Source of the DNA: Olsenella intestinalis
Lineage (GTDB): Bacteria; Actinomycetota; Coriobacteriia; Coriobacteriales; Atopobiaceae
Reading direction: 5' to 3'
Assembly (NCBI RefSeq): GCF_023276655.1
Contig: NZ_JALGRK010000001.1
Coordinates: 391,501-455,500 of the forward strand
DNA length: 64,000 nt
The notes beneath the pieces are model-generated. The model had not been told where the DNA came from, searched no databases, and worked only from the letters and a program-made list of their open reading frames with translations. Shown here piece by piece: positions 17,635 to 29,300 of this stretch. Numbering within the stretch: the first letter of the stretch is position 1; the number at the start of each line of letters is the position of its first letter. A program made the translations under genes and the position numbers.

Positions 17635-18972
17635 ATGCTCGTCTCGCTTACGGTCCAGAACTGGAAGTCATTTAAGAACGAAACGCTCTTCACCATGATG
17701 AGCACCAAGGAGCGCAAGGACTCAGGCACCCTCGCCAAGCTTCCGCCGATGTACAACTCGCGCAAGGTCCTGCCCGTTGCAGCGGTCTATGGCGCGAACG
17801 CGTCCGGCAAGACAACCATCATGGAGGCCCTCAGCCTCCTCAAGAGGCTTGTTGTCTTTGGTCTCCAGGTTGACCAAGTGATTCCTGTCGAGGGCTACCG
17901 CCTCGACCCCGCCCTCTTCAGGAAACCATCTCGCTTCACTGTCGAGTTCCTGCGCAGCGACCTCATCTATCGCTACGATGTCACCCTCTCAGGAGCGTTC
18001 GTCGAGAGGGAGGTGCTCTCTGTCAGGAGGACTCGCACGTATGACGTCATCTTCGACCGCAACGCCACGGGCGTAACCTTCGGAAAGGGATACACGGACG
18101 AACGCTTCAACTTCATCGCCCAAGGAACACGGCCCAACCAACTCTTCCTCTACAATGCCGTAGCCCAAAATGCCAACGAGTTCAGGCCAGCCTTCGACTG
18201 GTTCGACAAGTGCCTCCGTATTGAGGGCATCAATGCTCACGGCGAGCAATACTCAGGCATGCTGCTCAGGAAAGACTTCCAGGAGTTCATCAATGAAAGG
18301 CTCTATCGCTACAACACGGGTGCCGACGAGCTCTCCCTCACACCCGTGAGCAGGGACGCCATCCCCATCCCTCCGCAGGTGCTCGACGGACTGCTCCGAG
18401 GCGCCCCCTTGAGAGATCCCGGCACCTTCCAGCTACGCATCGATAACCCCGGAGCAAGCGGACCTGAGATTTACATCTCAGAGATGACTCCAGGCGTCGA
18501 CCTCCAGTTCCAGAAGGTGCGCCTTCTTCACAAGCGAATCGACGGGCAGTTCGAGACCTTCGAGCTCTCTAGCGAGTCTAGTGGCACGCAGCGTCTTATC
18601 GAGCTCCTTCCCCTCTTCTTCGACCTTGCTGCAGAACCCTCCTCTCCCGATGATGCCGAGCGGGTCTACATAATCGACGAGATGAGTAGGAGCTTCCACA
18701 CCGCCCTGACGAACGATCTTGTAAAGAGCTTCATCGAGTCATGCGGCGAAGCGAGCCGTCACCAGCTCATCTTCACGACCCACGACCTCGCCCTGATGCA
18801 GCAGGACACCCTTCGCCGGGACGAGATGTGGATCTGTCAGAAGGACGCCAAGGAGGGCTCGGCAATCATCAGCCTCGGCAAGCAGGACAAGGCACGTCAT
18901 GACTCCGACTTGCTGGCAAACTACGTCAAGGGTGTGTACGGGGGGTACCCCAAATTCAGAATGTCGAGGTAG
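17635..18972 (+). CDS. AAA family ATPase of the COG1106 / RloA type (AAA15/21)
   Basis: A 445-residue SMC/OLD-like ATPase. Visible are the family N-terminus (LVSLTVQNWKSFKNETLFTM), Walker A GANASGKT (53-60), the ABC-signature-like segment ELSSESSGTQRLIELLPLFF, Walker B YIIDEMSRSFH (about 345-355) and FTTHDLALM near the end. Related proteins occur in abortive infection or with RloB in restriction-linked loci, so a role in phage defence is plausible. The usual partner (an RloB/TOPRIM-like small protein) is not seen downstream. Instead a decayed gene fragment follows on the opposite strand. The ATG at 17635 is preceded by CGGAGG. GC content is lower than in the core genes, consistent with transfer. 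Confidence 0.82.
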   Translation: MLVSLTVQNWKSFKNETLFTMMSTKERKDSGTLAKLPPMYNSRKVLPVAAVYGANASGKTTIMEALSLLKRLVVFGLQVDQVIPVEGYRLDPALFRKPSRFTVEFLRSDLIYRYDVTLSGAFVEREVLSVRRTRTYDVIFDRNATGVTFGKGYTDERFNFIAQGTRPNQLFLYNAVAQNANEFRPAFDWFDKCLRIEGINAHGEQYSGMLLRKDFQEFINERLYRYNTGADELSLTPVSRDAIPIPPQVLDGLLRGAPLRDPGTFQLRIDNPGASGPEIYISEMTPGVDLQFQKVRLLHKRIDGQFETFELSSESSGTQRLIELLPLFFDLAAEPSSPDDAERVYIIDEMSRSFHTALTNDLVKSFIESCGEASRHQLIFTTHDLALMQQDTLRRDEMWICQKDAKEGSAIISLGKQDKARHDSDLLANYVKGVYGGYPKFRMSR

Positions 18973-18986
18973 TCCAAACAGAATGA

Positions 18987-19265
18987 CTATTCGACAAACC
19001 TCTTCGCCGTATAGCCGTCCCGCCAGGTGATGTTCTCGAGCTCGGGAATCTCGCCCGCCTCAAGCCTCTTGCGCATCTCGCCCCACGCCTTGACTGCGTT
19101 GAAGATGTCCTGGTCATGCGCTCGAGGAAATAGTGCCCGTCTACGACCTCGACGGGTGGAGCTTCCAGTCCTCCCCCGGGCGGACAGAAAGTGGATGCCC
19201 TCGTCAACGTCGTCGATGCCGTAGTCGGCGATAGTTGTAGCGGTCCTATTCCCACTCGAATGCAC
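18987..19265 (-). pseudogene. Frameshifted gene remnant at the island's right end
   Basis: Two overlapping minus-strand frames carry complementary protein-like stretches: one reads VEVVDGHYFLE near 19130-19170, and the other continues from about 19125 as HDQDIFNAVKAWGEMRKRL and ends at the stop at 18987 (TAKRFVE). Joining them needs one frameshift near 19125. No start codon with a ribosome site precedes them. The parent gene was not recognised. It is best read as a decayed cargo gene. Confidence 0.5.
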
Positions 19266-19433
19266 TGACTGGTTTCGACGTTATTTCTGGCGGTGGTCCC
19301 GGCCGCAACACGGCCGCAGCATCGAATAGCACACGATTGCATGGCTGGGTATACTGTTCCTATCGATTTGCACGGTCCGAAACAGCTTTCGCTGGCGCCC
19401 GCCGCGCTGGCGCAGATCACGCAAGGGGGAACC

Positions 19434-19988
19434 ATGCTTCCGGTAATCATCGCGATCGTCGCCGTTGTCGTCGTCATCGGCATCTGGTTCGTGTCCATCT
19501 ACAACGGCATCGTCACGCGCGACAACCGCTGCGACAACGCCTGGCAGACCATCGACGCCCAGCTGCAGCGCCGCAACGACCTCATCCCCAACCTCGTCGA
19601 GACCGTCAAGGGCTACGCGGCGCACGAGTCCGGCACCCTGCAGGCCGTGACCGAGGCCCGCGCCGCCGTCACCCAGGCGGGCACCCCCGAGGAGAAGATG
19701 GAGGCGTCCAACCAGCTCTCCGGCACGCTCAAGACCCTCTTCGCCGTCGCCGAGTCCTACCCCGACCTCAAGGCGAACACCAACTTCCAGGAGCTGCAGG
19801 CTGAGCTGTCCGACACCGAGAACAAGATCAGCTACGCCCGCCAGAGCTTCAACGACTGCGTCCTCGACTACAACAACGCGATCGAGACCTTCCCCGGCAA
19901 CATCGTCGCCGGCTCCAAGTTCCGCACGCGCCAGGGCTTCGAGGTCACCGACGCCGCCGCGCGCCAGGCCCCGCAGGTCAAGTTCTAG
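19434..19988 (+). CDS. lemA: LemA family protein
   Basis: A 184-residue membrane-anchored protein: one N-terminal hydrophobic segment (about 2-22, LPVIIAIVAVVVVIGIWFV) then the LemA helical domain with its signature region YNGIVTRDNRCDNAWQTIDAQLQRRNDLIPNLVETVKGYAAHE, of which the part around NRCDNAW...QLQRRNDLIPNLV is diagnostic. The C-terminal part (SYARQSFNDCVLDYNNAIETFPGN) also matches. The biochemical role is unknown; members are extracytoplasmic coiled-helix proteins, often near peptidases. The ATG at 19434 follows AAGGGGGA. It is flanked by the accessory island on the left. Confidence 0.93.
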   Translation: MLPVIIAIVAVVVVIGIWFVSIYNGIVTRDNRCDNAWQTIDAQLQRRNDLIPNLVETVKGYAAHESGTLQAVTEARAAVTQAGTPEEKMEASNQLSGTLKTLFAVAESYPDLKANTNFQELQAELSDTENKISYARQSFNDCVLDYNNAIETFPGNIVAGSKFRTRQGFEVTDAAARQAPQVKF

Positions 19989-20014
19989 TCGCACGCGGCA
20001 TCGCATCGCCCAAG

Positions 20015-20042
20015 GCGCGCTCCCACGGGGGCGCGCTTTTTT
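20015..20042 (+). terminator. Terminator after lemA
   Basis: GCGCGCTCCC (20015-20024) pairs with GGGGGCGCGC (20027-20036) apart from the innermost bases, followed by six T. A motif copy follows at 20048-20057. Confidence 0.85.
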
Positions 20043-20308
20043 CACGCCGAGAAGAGCTCACCCCTCGCCGCCGCCCAAGCCATGCGCCGCAGCGCCCGCC
20101 TCGGCGGCTCAGAGCGCCACAGACGCCTGCCAACCGCATCTTCGGGCTCTTGCTCGCACGAGTGCTCAACGGGCGCTTCTGCGGCCTCTCAGCGCCTCTC
20201 AGGCACGTCTTACGCCGCGGCTCACTCCCCCATCCGCACCCGTGCGAGCAACTCAAACCAGCAACCGCCGCACGACCGGCGCGCGACCACCCTCCTCCCC
20301 TGCGCCAC
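20043..20308. other. Intergenic space between lemA and the giant gene
   Basis: Contains a CGAGAAGAGC copy at 20048-20057. I see no gene or structured RNA in the rest. Confidence 0.5.
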
Positions 20309-20311
20309 GCA

Positions 20312-20351
20312 CAGCAAAGGGCCTGCCTCCCAGAATCGGGAGGCAGGCCCT
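20312..20351 (-). terminator. Terminator of the giant surface-protein gene
   Basis: AGGGCCTGCCTCCC (20318-20331) pairs perfectly with GGGAGGCAGGCCCT (20338-20351); on the minus strand followed by TTTGC. Confidence 0.8.
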
Positions 20352-20376
20352 CGCGCCCTGTGCGATTCGCCTTTCG

Positions 20377-23300
20377 CTACGCGCCCTCGTGCGGGTCGCG
20401 GTCGCGCGGCTCCTCCATCTCCGCGTCGCGGCGGCGGCGCAGGCCCCAGACCGCGGCCGCGGCACCGATCACCGCGATCGCGAGCACCGGGATGACCGTC
20501 GTCGGGTCGCCCGTGCGCGCGGGCGCGCCGGGCGCCGGGCGCGGCGCGGCCGGCTCGTCTGCCGTAGGCGTCGGCAGTGCGCCGTCGCCCTGGCCGCCCT
20601 CTGCCACGGGCACCGCGTCGTCGCGGTAGCCCACGGTGAACCCGCTGAAGAGGCTCGACGAGAGGATCACGTTCGAGTCGCCGCTCGGGCCGGAGAGCAC
20701 CGACGCATCGCCCTCGTGTGCGCGGATGCCCCAGAAGCTACGAGCGAGCTCGGGGTTCTTGTTGACCATGTCGTCAGAGAGACTGACGGTCAGGCCCACC
20801 TGGTCCCCGCCGGTGTCGGTGATCTGGCTCGCCGCGTGGCTGCCGACCTGCTTCCAGAGGGTGATCTCCATCTTGAGCGCGGCGGTGGCACCCAGCTCGC
20901 CAAGGAGCGAGGCCGTCGGGTCCTCGTCCACCGGCGCGAAGGCGTTCACGCGCTGCACCTGCAGGTACAGGAAGCCGTCGGCGCCGTCGGTGACCTCGGC
21001 CAGCTCGTCGGCCGTCATGAGCTTGCGCAGCAGCTCGCGCGTGAGGCCCTCGACCTCGATGTCCACGCCGCCCAGGTCGGTCACGACCTGCAGCGTGCCG
21101 GAGCCCTTGCCGATGTCGTAGTTGTCGATCGTGATGACGTCACCGAGGTTGCGCCAGCTCGTCGCCAGCGTGCCGGAGAAGTTGCCGGAGCCGTTCACGA
21201 CGATGAAGTGCGTGCCGAAGCCCGACGAGGTCGTCTCGCCGGCCAGGCTGAAGTCCACGCCATTCGTGAGCTCGTACTCGCGCGCACCCTCGCCCGTGCC
21301 CGCGGCCATCACGACCTTGACGCCCGGCGTGTGCGCCGAACTGTCGTAGCCGAACGTCGTCGGCTCGACCGTGAGCATGTCCTGCGTCAGCGCGCGGGCG
21401 CCGACCGTGAGCGTGCCGCGCTCGAAGCTGATGGCGTAGTTGGCCGCGTCGAGGCCGGAGGGCTCGATCGCGTAGCTGCCCACGTTGCCGTAGCGCGCGT
21501 ACTCGTGCGCGAACGCCAGCTCGCCCGTCAGCACGCCGTCGCGCGCGGGGCCGCTCGCGTTGCCCTCGCCGCCCACGAAGCCGTCGTAGGTCGCGCCGGC
21601 ATCGACGGGCGCGTCGCCAAAGGTGACCGTGGCGTCGTTCGCCTTGATGGCGAGAGGAGCCTTCGCCACGCTGACCGTGGCCGAGCCAAGCGCCCCGGTC
21701 GCCTCGTAGTTGCCGGACGGGACCACGTAGTAGTGGACCGTGTACTCGCCCGCGTCCTTGTACGTGGGCGCGGTCGTGCTCGCCTCCGCGGAGTGCGACT
21801 CGATGGCCGCGCGGAAGGCGTCCTCGGTCGAGAGCGTCTCGGAGTAGTAGATCGTCGGCTTCACGTCGGGCACGACCTCGACCGTGATGCCGTGCGCCTC
21901 GGCGTCGTAGGTGCCGCTGTAGCTCTTGCCGGTCACGGTCATGGCCGCCTTGGTCACGGTGTAGTCGGCACTCGTGCAGGTCACGTTGTAGTTCGCGGCC
22001 GTCACGTCCGTGCCGCCGCGCGTGACCGTCGCGCTCGCCGTGATGGCGTCGGCATAGGTGCCCACGTCACTCGTGTCGCTCACGCCCTGATAGGCAAAGG
22101 CCACCGCCAGGGAGTCACCGGAAGCAACCGAGGTCCCCGCGCCCAGCGTGTAGGTGAGCGTCGAGAGCTCAGGCAGCTTGCCGTAGATGGCGCTCTTGGC
22201 GTCGGCGAGCACCGCGAGGTCGCGCCTGTTGATCGTGAACGTCGCGGGCGTCATCGTCCAGTCGTAGTTGTCGCCGGCTGTCCAGTTTGCGCTGATCTGG
22301 TAGGTGCCCGCGTCCTCGCCGGCCGTGCGCGCGTACGTCATCGTGTCGGCCGTGTCGCCGTTCGCGAGACCCGTGACCGTGCCGCCCAGCACCGGGTCAG
22401 CCTCGCCGTAGGTCTTCGACGCGGCGTCGCAGGTGACCGTGGCGGCCTTCTTCTTGATGGTGAAGGTGGCCGGCGTGTGCGTCACCTCGTAGTTGCCGTT
22501 GGCGGTGTCCCAGCTCGCGCTGATCTGGTAGGTCCCGGCCGCGTCGCCGGTGGTGCGCGCGTAGGTCACGTTCAGGCTCTCGCCCGTAACCACGCCCTCG
22601 ACCGTGCCGGTGAGCGTCGGGTCGGCGTCGCCGTAGGTCTTCTCGGCGGCCGTGCACGCGATGGTCACGGGGCGCTTGGTGATGCTCGCGGTGACGGAGA
22701 TCTGCGCGCCGTCCTTCTCGGCGATCACGTAGTTGCGGTTCACCGCGTCGGTCCCGAGCGCGATGCCGGTGACGCTCACGGCCTTGCCGGCGCCCACGTT
22801 GGCGTCGGCGAAGGTGCCGACGGCGCCGCTCACGTCGATCGTCGGCGTCTCGCCCGCCGCGGCGTTGGCGATGCTCGGTGTCGAGACGTCGAGCGTCGCG
22901 GCGGTGGTGCCGTCGTAGACCTTGTCGGCCGCGGGCACGCCGGAGATGGTGAGCGGCCTCTTGGCGACGTCGACCGTGCCCGCGTACTGCACCTGGCCGA
23001 GCGCCCCGCCGTCCACGGTGGCGATCGTGTAGTTGCGGTTCACGTTGGCGCCGGCCGCGTCGTTGGCGAGCGTGATGCCCGTGACGCCCACCGCGACGCC
23101 GTCCGCCGCGTCGGCCGAGGCCAGGGTCGCCACAAGGGCGCTCGCGTCGATCGTGGGCGTCTCGCCTGCCTGGGCGCCGTCGAACTGGACGCCGGAGGTG
23201 CCGACGAGCGACCGGTCGAGCACGGTGGTGCCGTCGTAGTCGCGGCCCGTAAGCTGGATGCTGCCCGCGCGCAGCGTGAGCGGCGCGTGCTCGATGGTGT

Positions 23301-26300
23301 AGGGCTTGGTCGTGAAGGAGCCGGCGTAGTTGCCCTTGCCGATGACCTTCACGTAGTAGGTGCCCGCGTTCACGAGGTCGCTCGCCTCGACCTTGGAGGC
23401 CTCAGAGCACGACTCGTCGCGGTAGTACTCGCGCACGTAGTCGACGCCCTCGTTGAGCGGCGCCTGGCTGCCGATCTGGACCGTGGCGGCGGGCTCCTGC
23501 GCGGCGCCCGTGTAGGTCGCCTCGCCCAGCGTGACGTTCGCGTTGTCGAGCGTGGCGGGCTTGATCTCGAAGGCCACGGGCGCGCTCACGAGCGCCTCGT
23601 AGTCGTCCGCCTGCGCCACGGCCGCCCGCATGTACCAGGTGCCCTTCTGCTGCGGCTTGGTCGCGCCGAAGGGACCGTCGGCCGAGCTCGCGTACGTGAA
23701 CACGGGCTCGCCGCTCGCGGCCTGGTAGGTGGCCTCGCCGGCCGCCGGCTCGTACGGGCTGCCGTAGACGATCAGCTCGGGCATCGCGGGGTCGACCTTC
23801 CAGCTGTTCTGGGCGCGGGCGATCTCGAACTCCACGGTGCGCTCGTCGGTCGTGCCGTCCGCCCAGGCGAGAAGAGCCACGTCCGTGCCCGGCGCGCCCG
23901 CGTCGGAGAGGGTGGCCGTCGCGGTGTAGGTGCCCGCGTGCAGGGCGACCGCGTCGCCCTGGGACACGCCCGCGCCGTCGGCCTTGGCCGTGGTGCCGGC
24001 CTTGGGCGTGACGCCGGAGAGCGTGAAGCCGGCCGCGGCGGCGATGCCGTGCACGGCCTCGCCGGTGTAGGCCAGGCCCGCGGCGCCCGCAGGCACGGGC
24101 ACGCGCCAGGTGGCGCTCAGGGTCGCGGCGGCCGTGCCGCCCGTGTAGGTGCTCGTGCCGTCGGCGTTGCGCACCACGCTACCGACCTCGCCAGGGGCGG
24201 CGGAGTTGCTCTTCTCGGCGTGCCAGCCGGCGAAGGTCCAGCCGTTGTCGCTCGTGGGATCCTTGAGCGTGGCCGTGGTGGAGTAGCCCACGCTCACGTG
24301 GTCGGCCTGGCCGTCGGCCTGGGTGCCGCCGTTGGGGCGCAGCGTGACGTCATAGGGCACCGGGGTCTCGGTGTAGAGGGCGTGCATCGTGACGCCGTCG
24401 TAGGCCTTGTAGTCGGGCGTGAGGCGGTTGCCGCTCTCGTCCTCCCAGTGGTCGAAGGTGTAGCTGTACTTGAGGTCGGTCGCCTTGGTGGGCGCGGCCT
24501 CCTCGGGGTAGGCGGGTGTCGTGCCAAAGTAGACGCTGCCCGTGCGCGTGGTGCCGGCCACGTCGAGCCACTGCCACGTGGCGTCGTACTTCTCGAGCTC
24601 GTACTTGAGCTCGACCACCGTGGAGCGGTCGTTGCGCACCGCACCCGAGGCGTCGGGGTCGGCCACGCTCGAGTAGATGCGGACCTCGGGGTCCTGGTAG
24701 CCGGGATAGCTCTTCGCCTCGTAGTCGATCGGGTCGCCGGACTCGGCCTCGAAGCTGTAGGACTCGGCCAGGTTGTAGGTCGGCGCGCCGTCGGGCGACT
24801 GCTTCCAGTGCTCGACCTCGTAGCCGCTCTGGATCGTGGTGTAGACGAGCGAGAACGCGAGCGAAGAGGCCGCGCCGGCGGCGGAGTTGACCTTGATCGT
24901 GCCGGCGTTGGCGTTCGTGCGCACCCAGGTGATGCCGTAGGTGACGCCGCTGAGCGTGACCGTGCCGGCGCCCGTGTCGCTGATCGCGGAGGCGTCGAGC
25001 GTGGCGGCATCGCCCGCCAGGTCGCGCACGCCAATGGACACGAGGCCGAAGTTCTCGTTGGCAGGCGCGTAGGCGAGCGAGGCTCCCACCACGCCGTGCG
25101 GGTAGGTCGCCATGTCGTCCTGCATGCGGGTGTAGGACGCCGAGCCGGTCGCGTCGGACGCTACGGTGACGGTCGCGGCCGCTGCCGGGTCGGTGTCGTA
25201 GCCCAGGGTGACCTTTCCGTTCTGGGCGGCAGCCGAGAAGAACGTAGGCTCGACGTAGGTGGCCGTCAGCGTGACGTCGCCCTCGATGGGCAGGGTGGCG
25301 TAATCGGCCGCGACGCCCGCGCGGCGGACTCCGTCGGCGGCCACGTAGTCGTAGCTCCAGCCCTGGAAGGTGAGGCCAACGTGGCTGGCGCTCACGCCCG
25401 CCGGGACCGTGGTCGCGAAGTCGACCTTGACCTTGTTGTTGGCGTCGAGCACGCCGCCGCCAACGAGATCTCCGCCCGTGCCCGCGTCGAAGGTCGCGGT
25501 GTACTGGTTGATCTGCCACTTGGCGAAGAGCGTCGCGTCGGCGGTGAGGACGCAGGTCACATTCGTGAGGCTCTTGCCCGAGCCATCGACGCCGATGACG
25601 CAGTCGCCCCAGTCGCCGCCGTCGCCGCTCTTGCTGTACCAGCCCTGGAAGGTGTAGCCGGGCCTCTTGGGATCAGCCACGGTGGGCGTGCCGCCCATGT
25701 TGACGGTGGGAAGCTTGTACGTCTCGCCATAGCCCTGCGTGGTCGGCTTGCTCGTGGCGGTGTCCTCCCAGGAGCCGCCGTTGGCCGCGAAGGTCACGGC
25801 GTGCTCGGCGGGAGTGAGGCGGATGGGCACGTCCACGTAGGTGTTGCTGCGATAGTTGCCCATGCCCGTGAGGCGCATCGTGTAGATGCCCGAGGCGGCG
25901 AGGTTGGAGACGGTCGCGCCGGAGGAGTTCAGGTACGTCAGCGTGAAGTCCGTGTCCTGGAACAGGTCGCCGCGGACGGCCGGGTTGGCCAGGGCCACGG
26001 TCGCCGAGTTCGGGGTCGGGGTGAGTGCGGCCCCGTTGAACGAGTAGACGTAGGCGCCGTCGCTCTTCTCGGTGGGCATGGTCACCGTCGCGTCGGCGAT
26101 GGTGCGGGCATTGATCGTGAAGGTGCCCGGCGTGAACGTGACGGCGTAGTTGGGGTTGTCATAGGTCGCCGTCAGCACGCCCGCGTAGGTGCCGGCGTTC
26201 TCGTCGGTGCCCGTGCGCGAGATCGTGAGGCCGAGCTCGTCGCCCGAGTAGACCGAGCCCGAGGTCCAGGTGACGCCCGTGAAGGTCGGGTCGGCCTCGC

Positions 26301-29300
26301 CGAAGGTCTTCTGCGCGGGCTGCACCGTGGCCGCGAGCTCCTTGGGCTTCACGAGCAGCTTGGCGGGGCTGACCGTGACGTTGTAGTTGGGGCTCTCCGT
26401 GTAGGTGACGCCCACGGGGTACTCGCCCGCGACGATGCGGCCGCCCGAGGCTGCGTAGCCGGCGAGCTGCTGGGCGGTCTGGATCGCGATGGTGCCGAGG
26501 CTGCCCGAGCCCAGGCCGCTCACCGTGTAGGTGTAGTTGTCGCGGTTGTAGGTGTCGCCGTAGTTTATCGTGTCGGTTGCGCCGGAGGCCACCGCGACGC
26601 TGATGGTGACGTCGGCCGGCTTGATGGTGAACGCCTTGGTGGCCGTGCCCGTGAAGTCGCCCACGCCCGTGATGGTGACGCGCGCCTGGCCGGCGTTGAC
26701 GTTGTCGGCGTAGGCGTAGGTGTAGTTGCGCGTCTCGTAGAGCGGATCGGGCTTGAGGTCGCCGTCGATGTCGAGGCTGACCGAGAACGCGGGCTCTATG
26801 GCCGCTCCGGTGTAGGTCTGGTCGGCGATGTCACTGAAGGTCGCGTCGGCGACGGAGAGCGGGCTCACCGTGACCGTGAACGTCTTGGGCGCGAGCGCCG
26901 CGTCGCCCTCGACGTCCTTCCACTTGTAGTTGCCGTTGAGCGTGACCTTGACCGTGTAGGTCGCCGCGTGGGTCGCGTACGCGTAGCCGTAGGTGTCGCG
27001 GCTCTCGCTCACGCCGTAGCCGTCGACCGCGGCGGTCGTGGTGACCTCGTAGGTGTAGGCGGCCGTCGGGCCGGCGAAGTACTGCGCGCCACCGTTGTAG
27101 GTGAGCGACATGTTGGCCGGCACGGCGACGGTGGCGTAGTCGATGGTGAAGGCCTTGCGCGCCGTGCCCGCGTAGTTGCCCGTGCCGGTCACGACCGCGT
27201 AGGCCGTGCCCTTGGAGGTGTTCGACTCGAAGGCCAGGGTAAAGTCGGTGCCCTTGGCGAGCGTCGCGTCGCCGTTGCGCACGGTGACTGCCGGCTCGAT
27301 GGGGCTACCCGTGTAGACCTGGTCGGCGATGGCGTCGATCATGTCCTCGGTGACGAGCTTCTGCCTGATCGAGAACGAGCAGGTCGAGAGGAGCTCGGTG
27401 TAGTCGTCGGTGCCCGCCACGGCAAAGCGCGCATAGTACGTGCCCGCATCGGTGGGCGCCGTGGCCGCGTAGCCGCCCGTGGGGCTCGTGGCGTACGTGA
27501 CGGTGGGCTCGCCGGTGGCCGAGAACTTCGCCTGGCCGGCGGGCACGAGCGCCTCGCCGAAGGTGACGTCGGGCACGGTCGGGTCGCTCTCCCACACGTT
27601 GGTCGCCTGCGCGATGGTCGCGGGGATGGTCTTGGGCGCGGTGGTGCCGTCGGCCCAGGCCACGTTGTCGGTGCTGTCGAGCGTGGCGGTCACGAGGTAG
27701 GTACCCGCGTGGGTCGCCTTCGCGCTTCCGCCGTCGACGGACATGCCGTCGGCCTTGGCCGTGGACGAGCCGTCGGGCGCGATCGCGAGCGTGTAGCCGG
27801 TGCCGGCCGCCACGAGCGTCTGGGCCGAGCCGTCATAGGTCAGCCTGGCGGCGCTTGGCACGGCCACCTTCCAGGCGGCGGTCAGGGTCGCGGGCTCGGT
27901 GCCCTGCGTGAAGGTGCTGCCCGAGACCGTGCTCTTCGCGCCGGTGACGACCCAGCGGTCGAAGTCGTAGCCTTCGCGCGTGGGCGTCTCGAGGGTGACG
28001 TTCTCCTCGTAGTTGACGGAGGCGATCTCGTAGATGCCGTCGCCCTTGTCGGTGGCGCCCGCGTGCGACCAGGTGCCGCCGTTGGCGTTGACCGTCAGCG
28101 GGTAGCTCGCCGCACCGTACTTGATGGTGATCTGGTTGGCGGACGCGTCGGAGGCGACCGTGATCGGCGTGGCCGTGCACGAGGCGGTGCTGTAGCCGGC
28201 CACCTCGGGCGGCGTGAGCGTGACGTCGGTGCCGGTCAGGCCCACCGTGGCGCCGAAGAGCGCCTCGGCCTGCGTGTCGCCTGCCACGGTGCGGCCCTTC
28301 TGGTCGATGTGGTGCACCGTGTAGGCGTAGGGGTTGCGCGTGTAGTAGAGCTTGGCGACGGTCGAGCCGTTAGCGGCGACCGCGGTCGCACCGGCGCCCG
28401 GCACGGGCGAGGTGCTGTCGTAGGCGGCGCTCGAATAGGTGAAGCCGTCGATGGTGGCGGGGTTGAGCACGATGGCGCTGCCCGCCTCCACGTCGCTCAC
28501 CGTCGCAGGCGTGCCAAAGAGCTCGTAGGTGGCGAGGTCAGTCGAGCCGTTGACGGGCTGGACGTAGGTCTCGACCTTGTAGCTGACCTTCTTCAGCTTG
28601 TACGCGACGGAGAACGTGAGCGACATCCGGTCGTCGTCGGAGCTCGTGATCTCGATCACGCCCACGTCCGGGTCGGCCGCACCCGCCGTCCACACGTATC
28701 CGTAGCTCTTCTCGCCCAGCGTGAAGCTGGTGCCGGTCTTGGTCAGCGTCGCGGTGTGCGCGCTCTGCTCGACTTCGGCAAGGTCGCTCACCGTGACGGA
28801 GTCGATCTCATAGTTCTCGTTCTTGGGCTTGAAGGCCACGTTCTGGCCCACGTTGCTCGTGAGCTTCTCGCGGTAGGCCGTCGCCTTGTCGGACGCGACC
28901 TCGTTGACGCCCACGAAGCCGTCGGTGGCCGCGGCCGCGATGAAGACCGGCTCGACGAGAAGAGCCGTGAACGTGGTGTCGCCACAGATCTTGACCGTGG
29001 TGTAGTCCTCCACCGTGCCCGTCGCGGTCGTGCCGTCGGGCATCGCCATCGCGTAGGACCAGCCCTGCAGCGTGACGTTGTCGCTCAGGGTGACGCTGAC
29101 GCCGGCGGGCACCGTGGCGTCGTAGGCGACGCTCACCTTGCCCTGGCCGTCGAGCACGCCTCCGCCCGCGATCTGGGAGCCGTGGTCGGCCGGCTGGAAC
29201 GTGACGGTGTAGCTCTTGCGCGTCCAGCGTGCGTAGTAGGTGGTGTTCGCGGCAAGCGCGCCGACCGTGGTGGCGGCGCTCACCTGGGTGCCCCAGTTGG

